Source: Actinomycetota bacterium (lineage in GTDB: Bacteria; Actinomycetota; AC-67). Taken from it: 64,000 nt of DNA. Shown in pieces: positions 23,415 to 32,289 of the stretch. Location: assembly GCA_041658565.1 (NCBI GenBank), contig JBAZZY010000007.1:1-64000 (forward strand), written 5' to 3'. The notes under the pieces are model-generated. The model was not told the DNA's origin and made no database searches. It saw nothing but the letters and a program-made list of their open reading frames with translations. The translations under genes and the position numbers were made by a program. How positions within the stretch are numbered: the first letter of the stretch is position 1; each line of letters opens with the position of its first letter.

Positions 23415-25574
23415 TCAGTAGCGAACCACGACGTCCAGATCCCCATCGCGGCGAAGCACCTGCACGGCGGTCGCCCCGCCGCTTTGCAGGAACGCGAGGT
23501 CCACGCGCGCGTTGCCGACCCGCATCCCGATCAGTTCGGCGCGCGCCAGCCAGCGCGGCAGGTTCGGCCGCACGATCGTCAAGGTCCGGTTCGGAGCGTC
23601 GGCCGTGATGCCGCCGTACGAGCGGATCATCAGCAACGGAGCCCCGGTCGCCCAGGCCTGCGGCCTGCACGCAACCGGGTACTCGACCGGCACCGGAACG
23701 TCACCACGCGCGTACCCGCAGAACAGCTCGGGGTATCGACTTGAGGCGAAGTGCGCGCCGGCCGAGGCCATCTCGTCGATGAGCCGGTTGGACTCCTCAT
23801 GGAACCCATACCGTTGCAGCCCGTGGGCGATGATCGAGTTGTCGTGGGGCCACACGGTCCCGCGGTGGTACCCGATGGGATCAAACCTGGGATTTCGCGT
23901 TGACAGCGTCCTGATCCCCCATCCGCCGGCAAGGTCCGGTGCCATCAGCCGGCGCGCGACGCGCGGCGCCTTGTGCTCGTCGACGATTTCGGACCACAAG
24001 CAGTGCCCGGGGTTGGATGTGATCGAGCGCACCTGCCGCTTGTCCCCGTCCAATGCCACTGCGTAGGTCCCGGCGTCGTTCATCCAGAAGTCCTCGTTGA
24101 ACCGCCGGCGCAGTTGGTCGGCTTGCCGCATCAAATCGGCTGCAACCGAGTGATGACCGAGCGCGCGCGCCACCTCGGCAACGCGGCGCTTCGCGTCGTA
24201 GACGTATCCCTGGACCTCGCACAGCGCGATCGGCGGCTTCGGAATCGAGCCGTCGTCGTGCAGGATGCCGTCGAAGGAATCCTTCCATCCCTGGCTGTCG
24301 AGACCATTTGGCGAGCGCTTCTCGTACTCGACGTACCCGTCACCGTCGGCATCGCCGTAGGTATCGATCCACTCCAACGCCCGAAGCGCGTTCGGCCACA
24401 GTCGCTCCGCAAAGGCACGGTCGCCGGTCCAGCTCCAGAAGTATCCGTAAAGCACGAGCCACAACGGTGTTGAGTCCACAGACCCGTAGTAGGGCGTGTG
24501 CGGAATCGCGCCGACCGAGGCCAACTCCCCCACGCGAACCTCGTGCAGGATCTTGCCCGGCTCTTCGTCGCGCCACTCGTTGACCTCGGTGCCCTGCAGC
24601 GTCGCCAAGCGTTCCAGAGCTGCGCGCGCCAGGTCCGGGTTGACTCCGAGCGTTTGATATCCCGTGATCAGTGCGTCCCTGCCGAACAGAGTCGAGAACC
24701 ACGGGACTCCTGCATCCAACACCGGCGCTCCGTCCTCGCCGGCGGTCTGCATCATCCGCAAGTCCAGCACGGCGCGATCCAGGTACCGCTGCAACTGGTC
24801 GTTGGATACGCGGAACTTCGTGCAGCGCTTCCGCCACATTTGGTACTCGCCGTCCAGTTCTTGGTGCGTGAGCTTCGGAGGCGTCCAGTGGCCGGCGCGC
24901 GGATGCACTGCGGCGATGATCTCGAACTTGCCGCGCGGCAGCAGCGTCACATGCCAGCGCGCGCTACCGGCGGTCAACTCATCGGGCCGGGGCGTCAACC
25001 GAACGATCGTCAAGCGATGGGTGGAATCCCTGCCCTCGTAGCTCAGCCGCACAGATGCTTCGTCGATGACCGGGTCTTGCGCGACGCCGCGCGCGTCGGA
25101 CACCAGCCCGCGAACTTCGAACAAGTCCAGGAAGTCGGCGGCAAAGGTGAGGTCGATATCCAACGTGCGCGCCGCCAAACCGAAGTTTGTGAACCGGATG
25201 ACCTCACGCATCCCGCCCTCCAGCCAGCGGTGCCGAGAGATCTGAAGGTTCTCTACAACATGCTTGCCCGCGTGATCGATCTTCTCGGTCGGCAGCGTTG
25301 TCTCGACCAACATGGAGAAGTTGCGGTCGGCCTCGGAGTGCAGGAACAGAGGGCGGCGCCCATCCACGCGAAGCTGCCACTCGGACAGGAACCTGGTGTC
25401 GCGGAAGTACAAACCGAGCGCAGACTCGGATTCAAAGATGTCACCGAAGCGATCCGAGAGCAGGAACACCGCTTCGTGCTTGATCGTCTGCACATCGCGG
25501 ATGTCCTGCGGCAAAGTCGCCGCAGGCTGCTCGGTATCGCCCGGCCGACCGGCTCCCTCGGTCTCTGCCAGCAT
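23415..25574 (-). CDS. glycogen-debranching-type glycosidase (amylo-alpha-1,6-glucosidase family)
   Basis: 719-residue protein without signal peptide. The N-terminal about 220 residues match the GDE N-terminal domain of bacterial debranching-like enzymes (IKHEAVFLLSDRFGDIF, GLYFRDTRFLSEWQL). The rest is an (alpha/alpha)6 barrel with AGVPWFSTLFGRDALITGYQ, where the catalytic acid region of this family lies, WGIRTLSTRNPRFDPIGYHRGTVWPHDN and ATGAPLLMIRSY. It would act on glycogen, trehalose-like or mannosylated glycosides; specificity is unknown. It diverges from the 25634 gene; TAGACT is 8 nt before the ATG. Confidence 0.88.
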   Translation of the reverse strand: MLAETEGAGRPGDTEQPAATLPQDIRDVQTIKHEAVFLLSDRFGDIFESESALGLYFRDTRFLSEWQLRVDGRRPLFLHSEADRNFSMLVETTLPTEKIDHAGKHVVENLQISRHRWLEGGMREVIRFTNFGLAARTLDIDLTFAADFLDLFEVRGLVSDARGVAQDPVIDEASVRLSYEGRDSTHRLTIVRLTPRPDELTAGSARWHVTLLPRGKFEIIAAVHPRAGHWTPPKLTHQELDGEYQMWRKRCTKFRVSNDQLQRYLDRAVLDLRMMQTAGEDGAPVLDAGVPWFSTLFGRDALITGYQTLGVNPDLARAALERLATLQGTEVNEWRDEEPGKILHEVRVGELASVGAIPHTPYYGSVDSTPLWLVLYGYFWSWTGDRAFAERLWPNALRALEWIDTYGDADGDGYVEYEKRSPNGLDSQGWKDSFDGILHDDGSIPKPPIALCEVQGYVYDAKRRVAEVARALGHHSVAADLMRQADQLRRRFNEDFWMNDAGTYAVALDGDKRQVRSITSNPGHCLWSEIVDEHKAPRVARRLMAPDLAGGWGIRTLSTRNPRFDPIGYHRGTVWPHDNSIIAHGLQRYGFHEESNRLIDEMASAGAHFASSRYPELFCGYARGDVPVPVEYPVACRPQAWATGAPLLMIRSYGGITADAPNRTLTIVRPNLPRWLARAELIGMRVGNARVDLAFLQSGGATAVQVLRRDGDLDVVVRY

Positions 25575-25602
25575 GGCCTCCGAGTCTACCCCCCGGCGCG
25601 GC

Positions 25603-25608
25603 TATAAT
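25603..25608 (+). promoter_or_regulatory. consensus -10 box TATAAT
   Basis: Exact TATAAT 25 nt before the GTG at 25634, leaving a leader of about 18 nt that contains AGGAGGG. No clear -35 hexamer is seen. Confidence 0.5.
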
Positions 25609-25633
25609 CCGTGGGTCACCAGGAGGGAAATCC

Positions 25634-26476
25634 GTGCATAAAGTTGATGTTCTCGAGTTTCGAGTCGCCGACCGTGTCCTTACGCAAAGCGACCCGAGCA
25701 GCGGCGATGTCGTGTTCCTCGGCGCTCAGGGCGACGTAGCGTTTCCCTTTGTGGTGGTCCGGAAGATTCAAGGCCCCGGCGGCACTTACGTGGACTCCCT
25801 GGAAGTGCTCGACGCCGGCGGGACCCAGGTGTGCGCGCGCGAGGGCCGATTCGAGATCGACGTGCAGTCCACACCGGAGACGCTGGTGACGGAACTTCGC
25901 GACGTTCGCTTCCCCGGACCCGGGCAGTACACGCTGCGCTACACGGTCTACCAAGACGTCGTGGCGAACTACCCCTTCTCGGTCCTGCAGCAGGATTCGC
26001 CGGCGGTCGGAGTTGTACCCGGAGCGCTCGACGCAGCGCTGGCGAAGTCCACCATCGCGTGGCTGTCGTTCGACTCCTTGCCCGACGCGCACCTGCCCAA
26101 GGCGACCGGGCGACCGGTCAAGGAGCCACGCTACGAAGCCGCGCAGGTGTTCCCGATTTGGTACGGGTACCAGGAAGGCCGGGTCTACGTGCTCACCGGC
26201 CCCGGCGAGCAGCAAGTGCCGGGGCTGCTCAAAGCGGCTTCGGTGCGCTTGCTGGCGCGCTCCAAGAGCAAGCAGTCCAAGGTCGACGACGTTACGTGCG
26301 GTGTCGAGCGGTTGGCGAAGAACGACGAGTGGGAAACGACCGCGCGAGATCTGCTGCTCGGCCGGCGACTGAACTTGAGAGACGGCGACGCGGCCATCGG
26401 CCGCTGGAAAGAGACCTGCGAGATCGTGGTTCTAACGCCGCTTCCGCCCGCGATGGCGGAATCAGCGATCGCCTGA
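25634..26476 (+). CDS. two-domain protein: beta domain plus possible FMN split-barrel
   Basis: 280-residue cytoplasmic protein. Residues 1-125 form an immunoglobulin-like or jelly-roll set of strands (FPFVVVRKIQGPGG, GQYTLRYTVYQD). Residues about 170-280 (PIWYGYQEGRVYVLTGPGEQQVPGLLKAASVRLLAR, then CEIVVLTP) read like a pyridoxamine-phosphate-oxidase-type split barrel that binds flavin or F420. The GTG start has a strong AGGAGGG site. No reaction can be assigned. It converges with the LppM-like gene, overlapping by 15 bp. Confidence 0.72.
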   Translation: MHKVDVLEFRVADRVLTQSDPSSGDVVFLGAQGDVAFPFVVVRKIQGPGGTYVDSLEVLDAGGTQVCAREGRFEIDVQSTPETLVTELRDVRFPGPGQYTLRYTVYQDVVANYPFSVLQQDSPAVGVVPGALDAALAKSTIAWLSFDSLPDAHLPKATGRPVKEPRYEAAQVFPIWYGYQEGRVYVLTGPGEQQVPGLLKAASVRLLARSKSKQSKVDDVTCGVERLAKNDEWETTARDLLLGRRLNLRDGDAAIGRWKETCEIVVLTPLPPAMAESAIA

Positions 26477-27265
26477 GTCCGGCTCCTTTACTTCCGGCAC
26501 GACGGCGGAATCAAGGACGGTAGCCGGTTGCTGCGTCGGCTTTCGCCGTCTCGCCAGAGCCGCCCAAGCGAGCCCCGCCACAACCAGCAGCGAAGGAACC
26601 AGGACCCCAAGTAGCGGCCCCACCCTCACCGCGGTCGAAGTCGCGGCGAATACCGAACGAGTCCCGACAAGAGGTCGCCATACGACCCGACTCCCACCGG
26701 TGACGCCGTCACCCGACGTCACCTCGGCGACTCCGGGAAGATCGGCACGAATCTCGAAGCGCACCAACTCCTGCACCGCGCGAAGGGCCTCCTCGTCAAC
26801 CGGAACGCCGCCGGTGGTATCGATCTCCCCGGTGAATTCCGATCGCGTCCGCAGCAACGACCGCTGAGTGCGATACCCGATCGCCAGCTTGATCCCGTCC
26901 AAACGACTGCGTTCTCCGGCGCGCGCCGTACGAAGCTCCGCCAGCGCGCCGTCGAAACCCGCGCGATCAGTGAACCTGCGCGTGGCCTCCAGCGACATCC
27001 CATCGCCGGGCGCGCCGCGCGTCACCGTCCACTTCTTAGCGGCGAGTCCGTCGAACAACGCCTCTATCGCGCTCAGCCCCTGCCCCTCGCCTCCCTGCGC
27101 ATCGGCGGCGGTCAGTTGCTCCACCAACTCCCGGTCGAACTCCATCGCCAGCGTGAACGATCCTCCGCCCGAGGCGTCAATGTCCGTAGACATGCGAACC
27201 GTCATCTGACACGCGGGAAGGAGCACCAGAAGAGCTGCAAAGACGACGCGCAGCAACCGCGTCAT
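26462..27265 (-). CDS. LppM-like lipoprotein with C-terminal membrane anchor
   Basis: 267-residue protein with a lipoprotein signal peptide and lipobox LPAC (C19). A 170-residue exported domain of the LppM type follows (MSTDIDASGGGSFTLAMEFD at its start). A second hydrophobic segment (VGPLLGVLVPSLLVVAGLAWAAL, about 216-238) precedes a basic RRRK stop-transfer and an acidic tail. Two anchors in one protein are typical of this family. LppM of mycobacteria affects lipid traffic at the envelope. It overlaps the LLM oxidoreductase by 4 bp and is co-transcribed. Confidence 0.8.
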   Translation of the reverse strand: MTRLLRVVFAALLVLLPACQMTVRMSTDIDASGGGSFTLAMEFDRELVEQLTAADAQGGEGQGLSAIEALFDGLAAKKWTVTRGAPGDGMSLEATRRFTDRAGFDGALAELRTARAGERSRLDGIKLAIGYRTQRSLLRTRSEFTGEIDTTGGVPVDEEALRAVQELVRFEIRADLPGVAEVTSGDGVTGGSRVVWRPLVGTRSVFAATSTAVRVGPLLGVLVPSLLVVAGLAWAALARRRKPTQQPATVLDSAVVPEVKEPDSGDR

Positions 27266-28185
27266 CGCACCAGCGGGATCAGTTCGGACGCCACCAGATC
27301 CATCTGCTCGTCGTCGTAGACCGAGAAAGGCAATCCCGCCAAGCCCAACACCACGCGACCGACTCCCAACGCGCGGAACTCCTCAATGCGCTGCGCGCAC
27401 TCCCGCGGAGTCCCAACGAGCCCACCGGCGGCGAACTCCTCCAGCGACGTTGCGTCGAGCGCGCGCCCCGGCATCCACGCCTGCAACGCCTCATACCGCC
27501 TTTTCAGATCTGCCGCGTCGGTACCGACGAGCGTGTACAGACCGACCGAGAGGTCCACCGTCCGGGAATCGCGGTCCTCGGCTGCGCATGCTGCGCGCAG
27601 AACCTCCAATCGCTGCGCGTACTGCTCAGGCGTGATCCTCCACACAACGTTCCACCCGTCGGCCGCGCGCGCCACCATTCGCATCAGCACCGGTCCGCCC
27701 TTGCCGCCGACGAACACCGGCGGCGATCCTGCGGCGGCGCGCACAGTGGCCGCGACGGCCGTGGCGTGAGCTATACGTCTGCCCGGAGCCTCGAAAGGAA
27801 TACCGAGTTCGTCGAACTCCGCTTCGTACCATCCGGCGCCGAGACCGAGTTCGAGTCGAGCGCTGCTTGCTTCGTTCACGCTTCGCGCCTGCGCGGCCAG
27901 CAACGCCGGCGCGCGAAACGCGGAACACAGCACCAGCGGGCCGAAGCGAACCCGGCGCGTCCCCGACGCCAGCGCGCTCAGCATTGAGAACGCCTCGGGC
28001 GTTCCGAAGCGGGTCGCGGGCCCGCCGTACCGGGCCAAATCCAAGAACAGGTGATCCGATACCCAAACCGAATCGAACCCCAGATCCTCCGCGCGCGTCG
28101 CATACTCGACAACCCCGGCAACGTCGGCGCGACGCTCTGACGGGAATGAGAAATCGTAGTGCGGCAATGCCAACCCGATGTCCAT
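27262..28185 (-). CDS. LLM-class flavin/F420-dependent oxidoreductase
   Basis: 307-residue TIM-barrel oxidoreductase of the luciferase-like monooxygenase class. The N-terminal IGLALPHYDF, the WVSDHLFLD segment, the RVRFGPLVLCSAFR strand, a LELGLGAGWYEAEFDELG motif and PPVFVGGKGGPVLMRMVARAADGWN are those of actinobacterial F420-dependent members. The glycine-rich region fits F420 phosphate binding. This suggests that the organism makes F420. It is followed, with an ATGA overlap, by the LppM-like lipoprotein. Substrate unknown. Confidence 0.88.
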   Translation of the reverse strand: MDIGLALPHYDFSFPSERRADVAGVVEYATRAEDLGFDSVWVSDHLFLDLARYGGPATRFGTPEAFSMLSALASGTRRVRFGPLVLCSAFRAPALLAAQARSVNEASSARLELGLGAGWYEAEFDELGIPFEAPGRRIAHATAVAATVRAAAGSPPVFVGGKGGPVLMRMVARAADGWNVVWRITPEQYAQRLEVLRAACAAEDRDSRTVDLSVGLYTLVGTDAADLKRRYEALQAWMPGRALDATSLEEFAAGGLVGTPRECAQRIEEFRALGVGRVVLGLAGLPFSVYDDEQMDLVASELIPLVR

Positions 28186-28211
28186 GAGCGCACAGTCTAC
28201 GTGGCGCTCGC

Positions 28212-28246
28212 CGCTGGACCGCCCGCACCCGTCGGGCGGTCCAGCG
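28212..28246. promoter_or_regulatory. perfect 14-bp inverted repeat in a divergent promoter region
   Basis: Arms CGCTGGACCGCCCG (28212-28225) and CGGGCGGTCCAGCG (28233-28246) around a 7-nt loop, 27 bp upstream of the LLM gene. Neither strand has a T-run after the hairpin, so an operator or 5'-UTR structure is likelier than a terminator. A second palindrome GCCCCCGGGGGC lies at 28289-28300. Confidence 0.5.
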
Positions 28247-28432
28247 AGGCCCCCGAAGACGGTGGGGGAGCTGGGTCGGCTTGGAACCGCCCCCGGGGGC
28301 GCTCACGTTCCACTTCAATTATGCAACGCGCCGACGCGCAACGCAGGGGGTCCTTTCTAGGAAAAACCGGGCCTCAGCCGTTCCGGCGAGCGGATGCTAG
28401 CCTGTGCAGGTCCCGATCGACGAGGAGTTTTG

Positions 28433-29590
28433 ATGGTCTCGGAAAACGACGTACTCGCAGCGCTGGCCACCGTCACCGACCCGGAGATCGGGCGACCCAT
28501 CACCGAACTGGAGATGGTCAAGAACGTCACGGTCGACGGACCCAACGTCGTCGTAGAGGTGTTGCTGACCGTCGCCGGGTGTCCGCTGAAAGATCGCATC
28601 ACGCGCGACGTTACCGAGGCAGTGAAGAAGGTTGCCGGGGTCGAGCACGTTGAAGTCGTTCTCGGCGTGATGACCGACGATCAACGCCAACAGATGGTGA
28701 GCCGCCTTCGCGCCGGCGCGCCGCAGGCCGCGGAGCGGCCGATCTCGTTCTGGCAGGAAGGCTCGCACACGCGCGCAATCCTGGTCGCGTCGGGCAAGGG
28801 TGGCGTCGGCAAGTCGAGCGTAACGGCGAACCTCGGCGTGGCGCTCGCACAGCAGGGACACAAGGTTGCGATCGTCGACTGCGACATCTACGGGTTCTCG
28901 ATCCACCGGGTCCTCGGCGTCACCGGGCGGCCCACCGTGCTAAACAACATGTTCTTGCCGCTGGAGGCACACGGAGTCAAGGTCGTCACCATGGGCTTCT
29001 TCGTTCCCGACGATCAGGCGATCATCTTCCGCGGACCCATGCTGCACAAGATCGTTCAGCAGTTCCTGGCCGACGGCTACTGGGACGACCCGGACTTCGT
29101 CTTGTTCGACCTGCCGCCGGGAACCGGCGACGTCCCGCTGTCGCTGGCGCAGTTGCTCCCGGGCGCGGACATGCTCGTGGTCACCACGCCGCAAGAAGCC
29201 GCGCAGAAGGTCGCCGTGCGCGCCGGCAAGATGACCGAACAGGTGGACCTCAGGCTCGCCGGCGTTATCGAAAACATGAGCTACTACGTGTGTCCGGACT
29301 GCGAAACCAAGCACGCGCTGTTCGGCGAGGGCGGCGGCGCCGAGCTGGCCGAAGCGCTCGGCACAAAGTTGCTCGGGCAGATTCCGATGGACCAGCACTT
29401 GCGAGAAGGATCCGACGCAGGAGTGCCGATCGTGGTTTCAGACCCCGACTCCCCCGCCTCGCTGGCTATCCACGCGATCGCGCGCGCGATCGCGAAGTCG
29501 GCAACTTCGCTCGTGGGCAAGAGCCTGCCGGTAATGAGCTTCGGCGACGGGCGCGCGCCCGCAGGCGAGCACGCCGGGCACACCCACTGA
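28433..29590 (+). CDS. mrp: Mrp/ApbC Fe-S cluster carrier ATPase
   Basis: 385-residue protein. An N-terminal MIP18/DUF59 domain (residues 1-80, DPEIGRPI and VAGCPLKD) is joined to a Mrp P-loop ATPase: GKGGVGKSS at 121-129, DCDIYGFSIHRVLG, DLPPGTGDV, and the cluster-binding CPDC (YYVCPDC) about residue 285. A His-rich tail (HAGHTH) ends the protein. It loads Fe-S clusters onto target proteins. The ATG at 28433 follows GAGGAG at 6 nt; an upstream ATG at 28394 has no such site. Confidence 0.93.
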   Translation: MVSENDVLAALATVTDPEIGRPITELEMVKNVTVDGPNVVVEVLLTVAGCPLKDRITRDVTEAVKKVAGVEHVEVVLGVMTDDQRQQMVSRLRAGAPQAAERPISFWQEGSHTRAILVASGKGGVGKSSVTANLGVALAQQGHKVAIVDCDIYGFSIHRVLGVTGRPTVLNNMFLPLEAHGVKVVTMGFFVPDDQAIIFRGPMLHKIVQQFLADGYWDDPDFVLFDLPPGTGDVPLSLAQLLPGADMLVVTTPQEAAQKVAVRAGKMTEQVDLRLAGVIENMSYYVCPDCETKHALFGEGGGAELAEALGTKLLGQIPMDQHLREGSDAGVPIVVSDPDSPASLAIHAIARAIAKSATSLVGKSLPVMSFGDGRAPAGEHAGHTH

Positions 29591-29597
29591 TTACAAA

Positions 29598-30185
29598 CTA
29601 CGGCCGGCGCGCGTAACGCCGGTATAAATCGCCGACCGCGCGCCCAAGCAGCATCCCGCCGACGACGTCGGTTGGATAGTGCACGCCGACGTAGACCCGC
29701 GAGAACGCCACGAGGCGCGGCATCTTGGTGAGCAAACCCCGAGCCGGTTCATGCACCGACGGCGCCAGCACACGTGCCACGGCCGCCGCGACCGCCGGAT
29801 GACCGCTCGGGTAACTCTGACCTGCCGGACGGCGGACGAGGATGTCCACCTGAGACGCTTCGTATGGTCGAGGGCGCCGGTACAGCGCCTTCGCCGCCTG
29901 CGACGCAGTCCAGGCCAGTCCCCCGGCGACGAGCACATCGAGCGCGGCGCGCTTTCGCCCGAGCAGTTGCAGCACCCCTGCCGCGGCGACGATCGCGTAC
30001 GTCGAACCAAGATCGGTCAGCGCCGGCATTGCGGTATCGAATGCGTTGGAGCGCGCCGACGCGACAAGCGCGCGCGCCTTCTCATCGGCTTCGGCAACCC
30101 GACGGTCGCGCGCGGCGGAACCCAACGCGGCTGCGGCGGCAATGCTCAGGATCGGACGGATCAGCCCAGGACGGCGGCGCGCCAT
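29598..30185 (-). CDS. PAP2-family membrane phosphatase
   Basis: 195-residue phosphatidic-acid-phosphatase type 2 protein. The three catalytic motifs are intact: K99 with RPRP (104-107), PSGH (126-129), and SRVYVGVHYPTD (162-173, with H169 and D173). Hydrophobic stretches around 55-95 and 158-185 are consistent with membrane segments. It may dephosphorylate undecaprenyl pyrophosphate or phosphatidate. It is the last gene of the HtrA-TatA-PAP2 operon, 2 bp after tatA. Confidence 0.88.
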   Translation of the reverse strand: MARRRPGLIRPILSIAAAAALGSAARDRRVAEADEKARALVASARSNAFDTAMPALTDLGSTYAIVAAAGVLQLLGRKRAALDVLVAGGLAWTASQAAKALYRRPRPYEASQVDILVRRPAGQSYPSGHPAVAAAVARVLAPSVHEPARGLLTKMPRLVAFSRVYVGVHYPTDVVGGMLLGRAVGDLYRRYARRP

Positions 30186-30187
30186 TC

Positions 30188-30502
30188 TCAGGTGTCCTCG
30201 TGCTCGCGCGCGCCGGGCGCGAGTTCGGCGACGGGAGATTGCGGCGCCGATCCACCGGAGGCGGGGATGTCGATCACACCGGATCCGGAGGCAGGGCCGG
30301 GCGGTGAGGCGGCGGCGCGCTGGGAGCGGTCGACCTCGTCGACGGCATCACGAAAGATCGCAGTTGCCTTCTGACTTTCCTGCTGAAACGCGCGCACGGC
30401 CTTGCCCAAATTGCGGGCAATCTCGGGCAAGCGCTGCGGTCCGAACACCAGCAAAGCGATGAGCAACACTACGAACATCTCGCCGGTTCCGATGTTGAAC
30501 AT
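30188..30502 (-). CDS. tatA: twin-arginine translocase subunit TatA/TatB
   Basis: 104-residue protein with one N-terminal transmembrane helix (GEMFVVLLIALLVFGPQRLP), the FGP hinge, an amphipathic helix (EIARNLGKAVRAFQQESQKATAIF) and a flexible Pro/Gly/Ala-rich tail. The polar Glu8 in the first helix resembles TatB as much as TatA; in actinobacteria a TatB-like protein often lies beside an HtrA protease, as here. It is 3 bp downstream of the HtrA gene. Confidence 0.82.
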   Translation of the reverse strand: MFNIGTGEMFVVLLIALLVFGPQRLPEIARNLGKAVRAFQQESQKATAIFRDAVDEVDRSQRAAASPPGPASGSGVIDIPASGGSAPQSPVAELAPGAREHEDT

Positions 30503-30505
30503 CGC

Positions 30506-31750
30506 CTAACCCTCGGGGCGAGCCGCGAGTTTCACGCTTACCGTCTGACGCTTTCCGTCGCGCAACAGGCCGACCGCAACGGTGTCACCGACGCTCTTCT
30601 GGATGACCTGCGCGATCAGTGCGTCCATCGAATTGACCGGCGTCCCGTCGATCGACACGATGATGTCATTCGCTTGAATCCCAGCCTTGGCCGCGGGGCC
30701 GCCGGACTGCACGCCCTGCACGAGCGCACCGTCACCGTCGGGCAGGTTGGTTCCGGTGATGCCCAGGAAGGCCAACTGCGCGTGCCCCGTTTCAATGATC
30801 TGATCGGCTACCTTGCGCACGATGTCGATGGGGATGGCAAAGCCCACGCCCACGTTTCCGCCGCCACCATCGCCCGGGACAATCGCAGTGTTGATCCCAA
30901 TGACAACCCCCGACGCGTCGGCTAGAGCGCCGCCGGAGTTCCCGTGGTTGATCGCAGCGTCGGTTTGAATCGCGTCCGTCAGCCGCACATCACCGCCGAG
31001 CAAACCGTCGCGATGAAGCGCACTCACAACTCCCGCGGTAACCGTCCCTTCGAGGCCGAACGGACTACCGACCGCGACGGCGAGGTCGCCGACCTGCACG
31101 TCCTTGGTACTACCGAACGTCGCCGCGGGCAGCGCCGCTTTGGCGACCTTCAACACCGCGATATCCACTGCGGGAGCCGCGGTGCCGACAAGTGCGGCCT
31201 CCAACTTCTCCCCCGTCGGCAAGCTGACAACGATCGAGTCGGCGCCGTCGATCACGTGGTCGTTGGTAACGATGTAGCCGTCCGCTCGGTAGATGACTCC
31301 CGTGCCCAAAGCCTCCGCTCCGTTTACGAGCGTGGACTGGATCTGCACGGTGCTGGGAAGAACCGCAGCCGCAACGCGCGCGGCGGCGTTTGGATCTCCC
31401 GAACCGCCCGTTGCATTTACCAGCGGCCCGACGACGCGAACAACCCCGGTGGTTCCCTCGCCTACGCGGTCCTTCAGCACGACGTATGCGCCTCCGGCGC
31501 CCGCGCCTGCGCCGAGCAGCGCGGCGAGAAACCATGCGACAACCAAACGCCCCTTCTGCGTTGAAGCCGGGTGCGCCGGGGAAGACTCCCAGAAATGCGG
31601 CAACCCGTTGGCGTCAACCGGCGCTGAGAGTTCCGGACCATCGACAACGACGTCCGCGCCTTCCAAATCCTCGACGGAAACCTCGGCATCCGAAGAAACA
31701 TCTACGCGCTCGTCCGCAACGGCGTCCTCAGGCAACTGTTCGTCGGTCAT
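30506..31750 (-). CDS. membrane-anchored HtrA/DegP-like serine protease (S1C) with PDZ domain
   Basis: 414-residue protease. An acidic cytoplasmic N-terminus (1-65) precedes a transmembrane helix (69-92). The trypsin-like domain has H165 (VTNDHVI), D196 (DIAVLKV) and S272 (HGNSGGAL). A C-terminal PDZ domain (about 320-405, AKAGIQANDIIVSIDG) recognises substrates. The domain order is that of actinobacterial HtrA/PepD quality-control proteases. TAGAAT lies 7 nt before the ATG, suggesting leaderless translation. An upstream in-frame ATG at 31930 only adds Arg-rich residues. Confidence 0.9.
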   Translation of the reverse strand: MTDEQLPEDAVADERVDVSSDAEVSVEDLEGADVVVDGPELSAPVDANGLPHFWESSPAHPASTQKGRLVVAWFLAALLGAGAGAGGAYVVLKDRVGEGTTGVVRVVGPLVNATGGSGDPNAAARVAAAVLPSTVQIQSTLVNGAEALGTGVIYRADGYIVTNDHVIDGADSIVVSLPTGEKLEAALVGTAAPAVDIAVLKVAKAALPAATFGSTKDVQVGDLAVAVGSPFGLEGTVTAGVVSALHRDGLLGGDVRLTDAIQTDAAINHGNSGGALADASGVVIGINTAIVPGDGGGGNVGVGFAIPIDIVRKVADQIIETGHAQLAFLGITGTNLPDGDGALVQGVQSGGPAAKAGIQANDIIVSIDGTPVNSMDALIAQVIQKSVGDTVAVGLLRDGKRQTVSVKLAARPEG

Positions 31751-31757
31751 AGGTCGG

Positions 31758-31763
31758 ATTCTA
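31758..31763 (-). promoter_or_regulatory. -10 box of a leaderless promoter (htrA-tatA-pap2 operon)
   Basis: Minus-strand TAGAAT, 7 nt before the ATG at 31750, with no ribosome-binding site between. Confidence 0.45.
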
Positions 31764-31914
31764 CGCGCGCGGCCCCGACGCCGCCGTCCGTCCCAGCGAA
31801 ATCGGACCCGGCGGCCAAAGAGCGCGCGCGCCCCGGTTCGACGCAGGCGCGCGCGCCCAGCATCATGTAGCCGGCAGCCAAGGCTCTTCCCTGCGACCAT
31901 CGAAGGAGACGGCA

Positions 31915-32286
31915 ATGAGCGAACCAGCACCGGGACTTCGCGGGGAATCCCGCCGCGCGGTGACGCAAGAACTCACGGCCGAGCATCTTGGATCCGGCGA
32001 CGTTCCCGTGTTCGGAACGCCGGCGCTACTCGCACTGTTGGAAGAAGCGGCCGTCACCGCGCTTCGCGGCTCGATCCCCGAGGGCTCGACCAGCGTCGGG
32101 ACGTGGGTCGAGCTGGAGCACCTCGCGCCTTCACGCGTTGGAGCCGAAGTCCACGCCGTCGCCCAACTCACCTCGGTCGAGGGACGAGCACTCTCTTTCG
32201 ACTGCGAAGCCTACGAAGGCGAACGACTGATCGGGCGAGCCCGCCACCGGCGCGCGGTCGTCGACCGCGCGCGCTTCCTTGGCTAA
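31915..32286 (+). CDS. hot-dog thioesterase, fluoroacetyl-CoA-thioesterase-like
   Basis: 123-residue single hot-dog domain. TAEHLGSGDVPVFGTPALLALLEEAAVTAL and TSVGTWVELEHLAP are the signatures of the FlK-like thioesterase family; threonine, glutamate and histidine of the FlK triad have counterparts in the GTP, LLEEA and ELEHLAP segments. Despite the name, most family members hydrolyse other acyl-CoAs. A good GAAGGAG site precedes the ATG. It converges with pepA, 3 bp away. Confidence 0.87.
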   Translation: MSEPAPGLRGESRRAVTQELTAEHLGSGDVPVFGTPALLALLEEAAVTALRGSIPEGSTSVGTWVELEHLAPSRVGAEVHAVAQLTSVEGRALSFDCEAYEGERLIGRARHRRAVVDRARFLG

Positions 32287-32289
32287 GGG

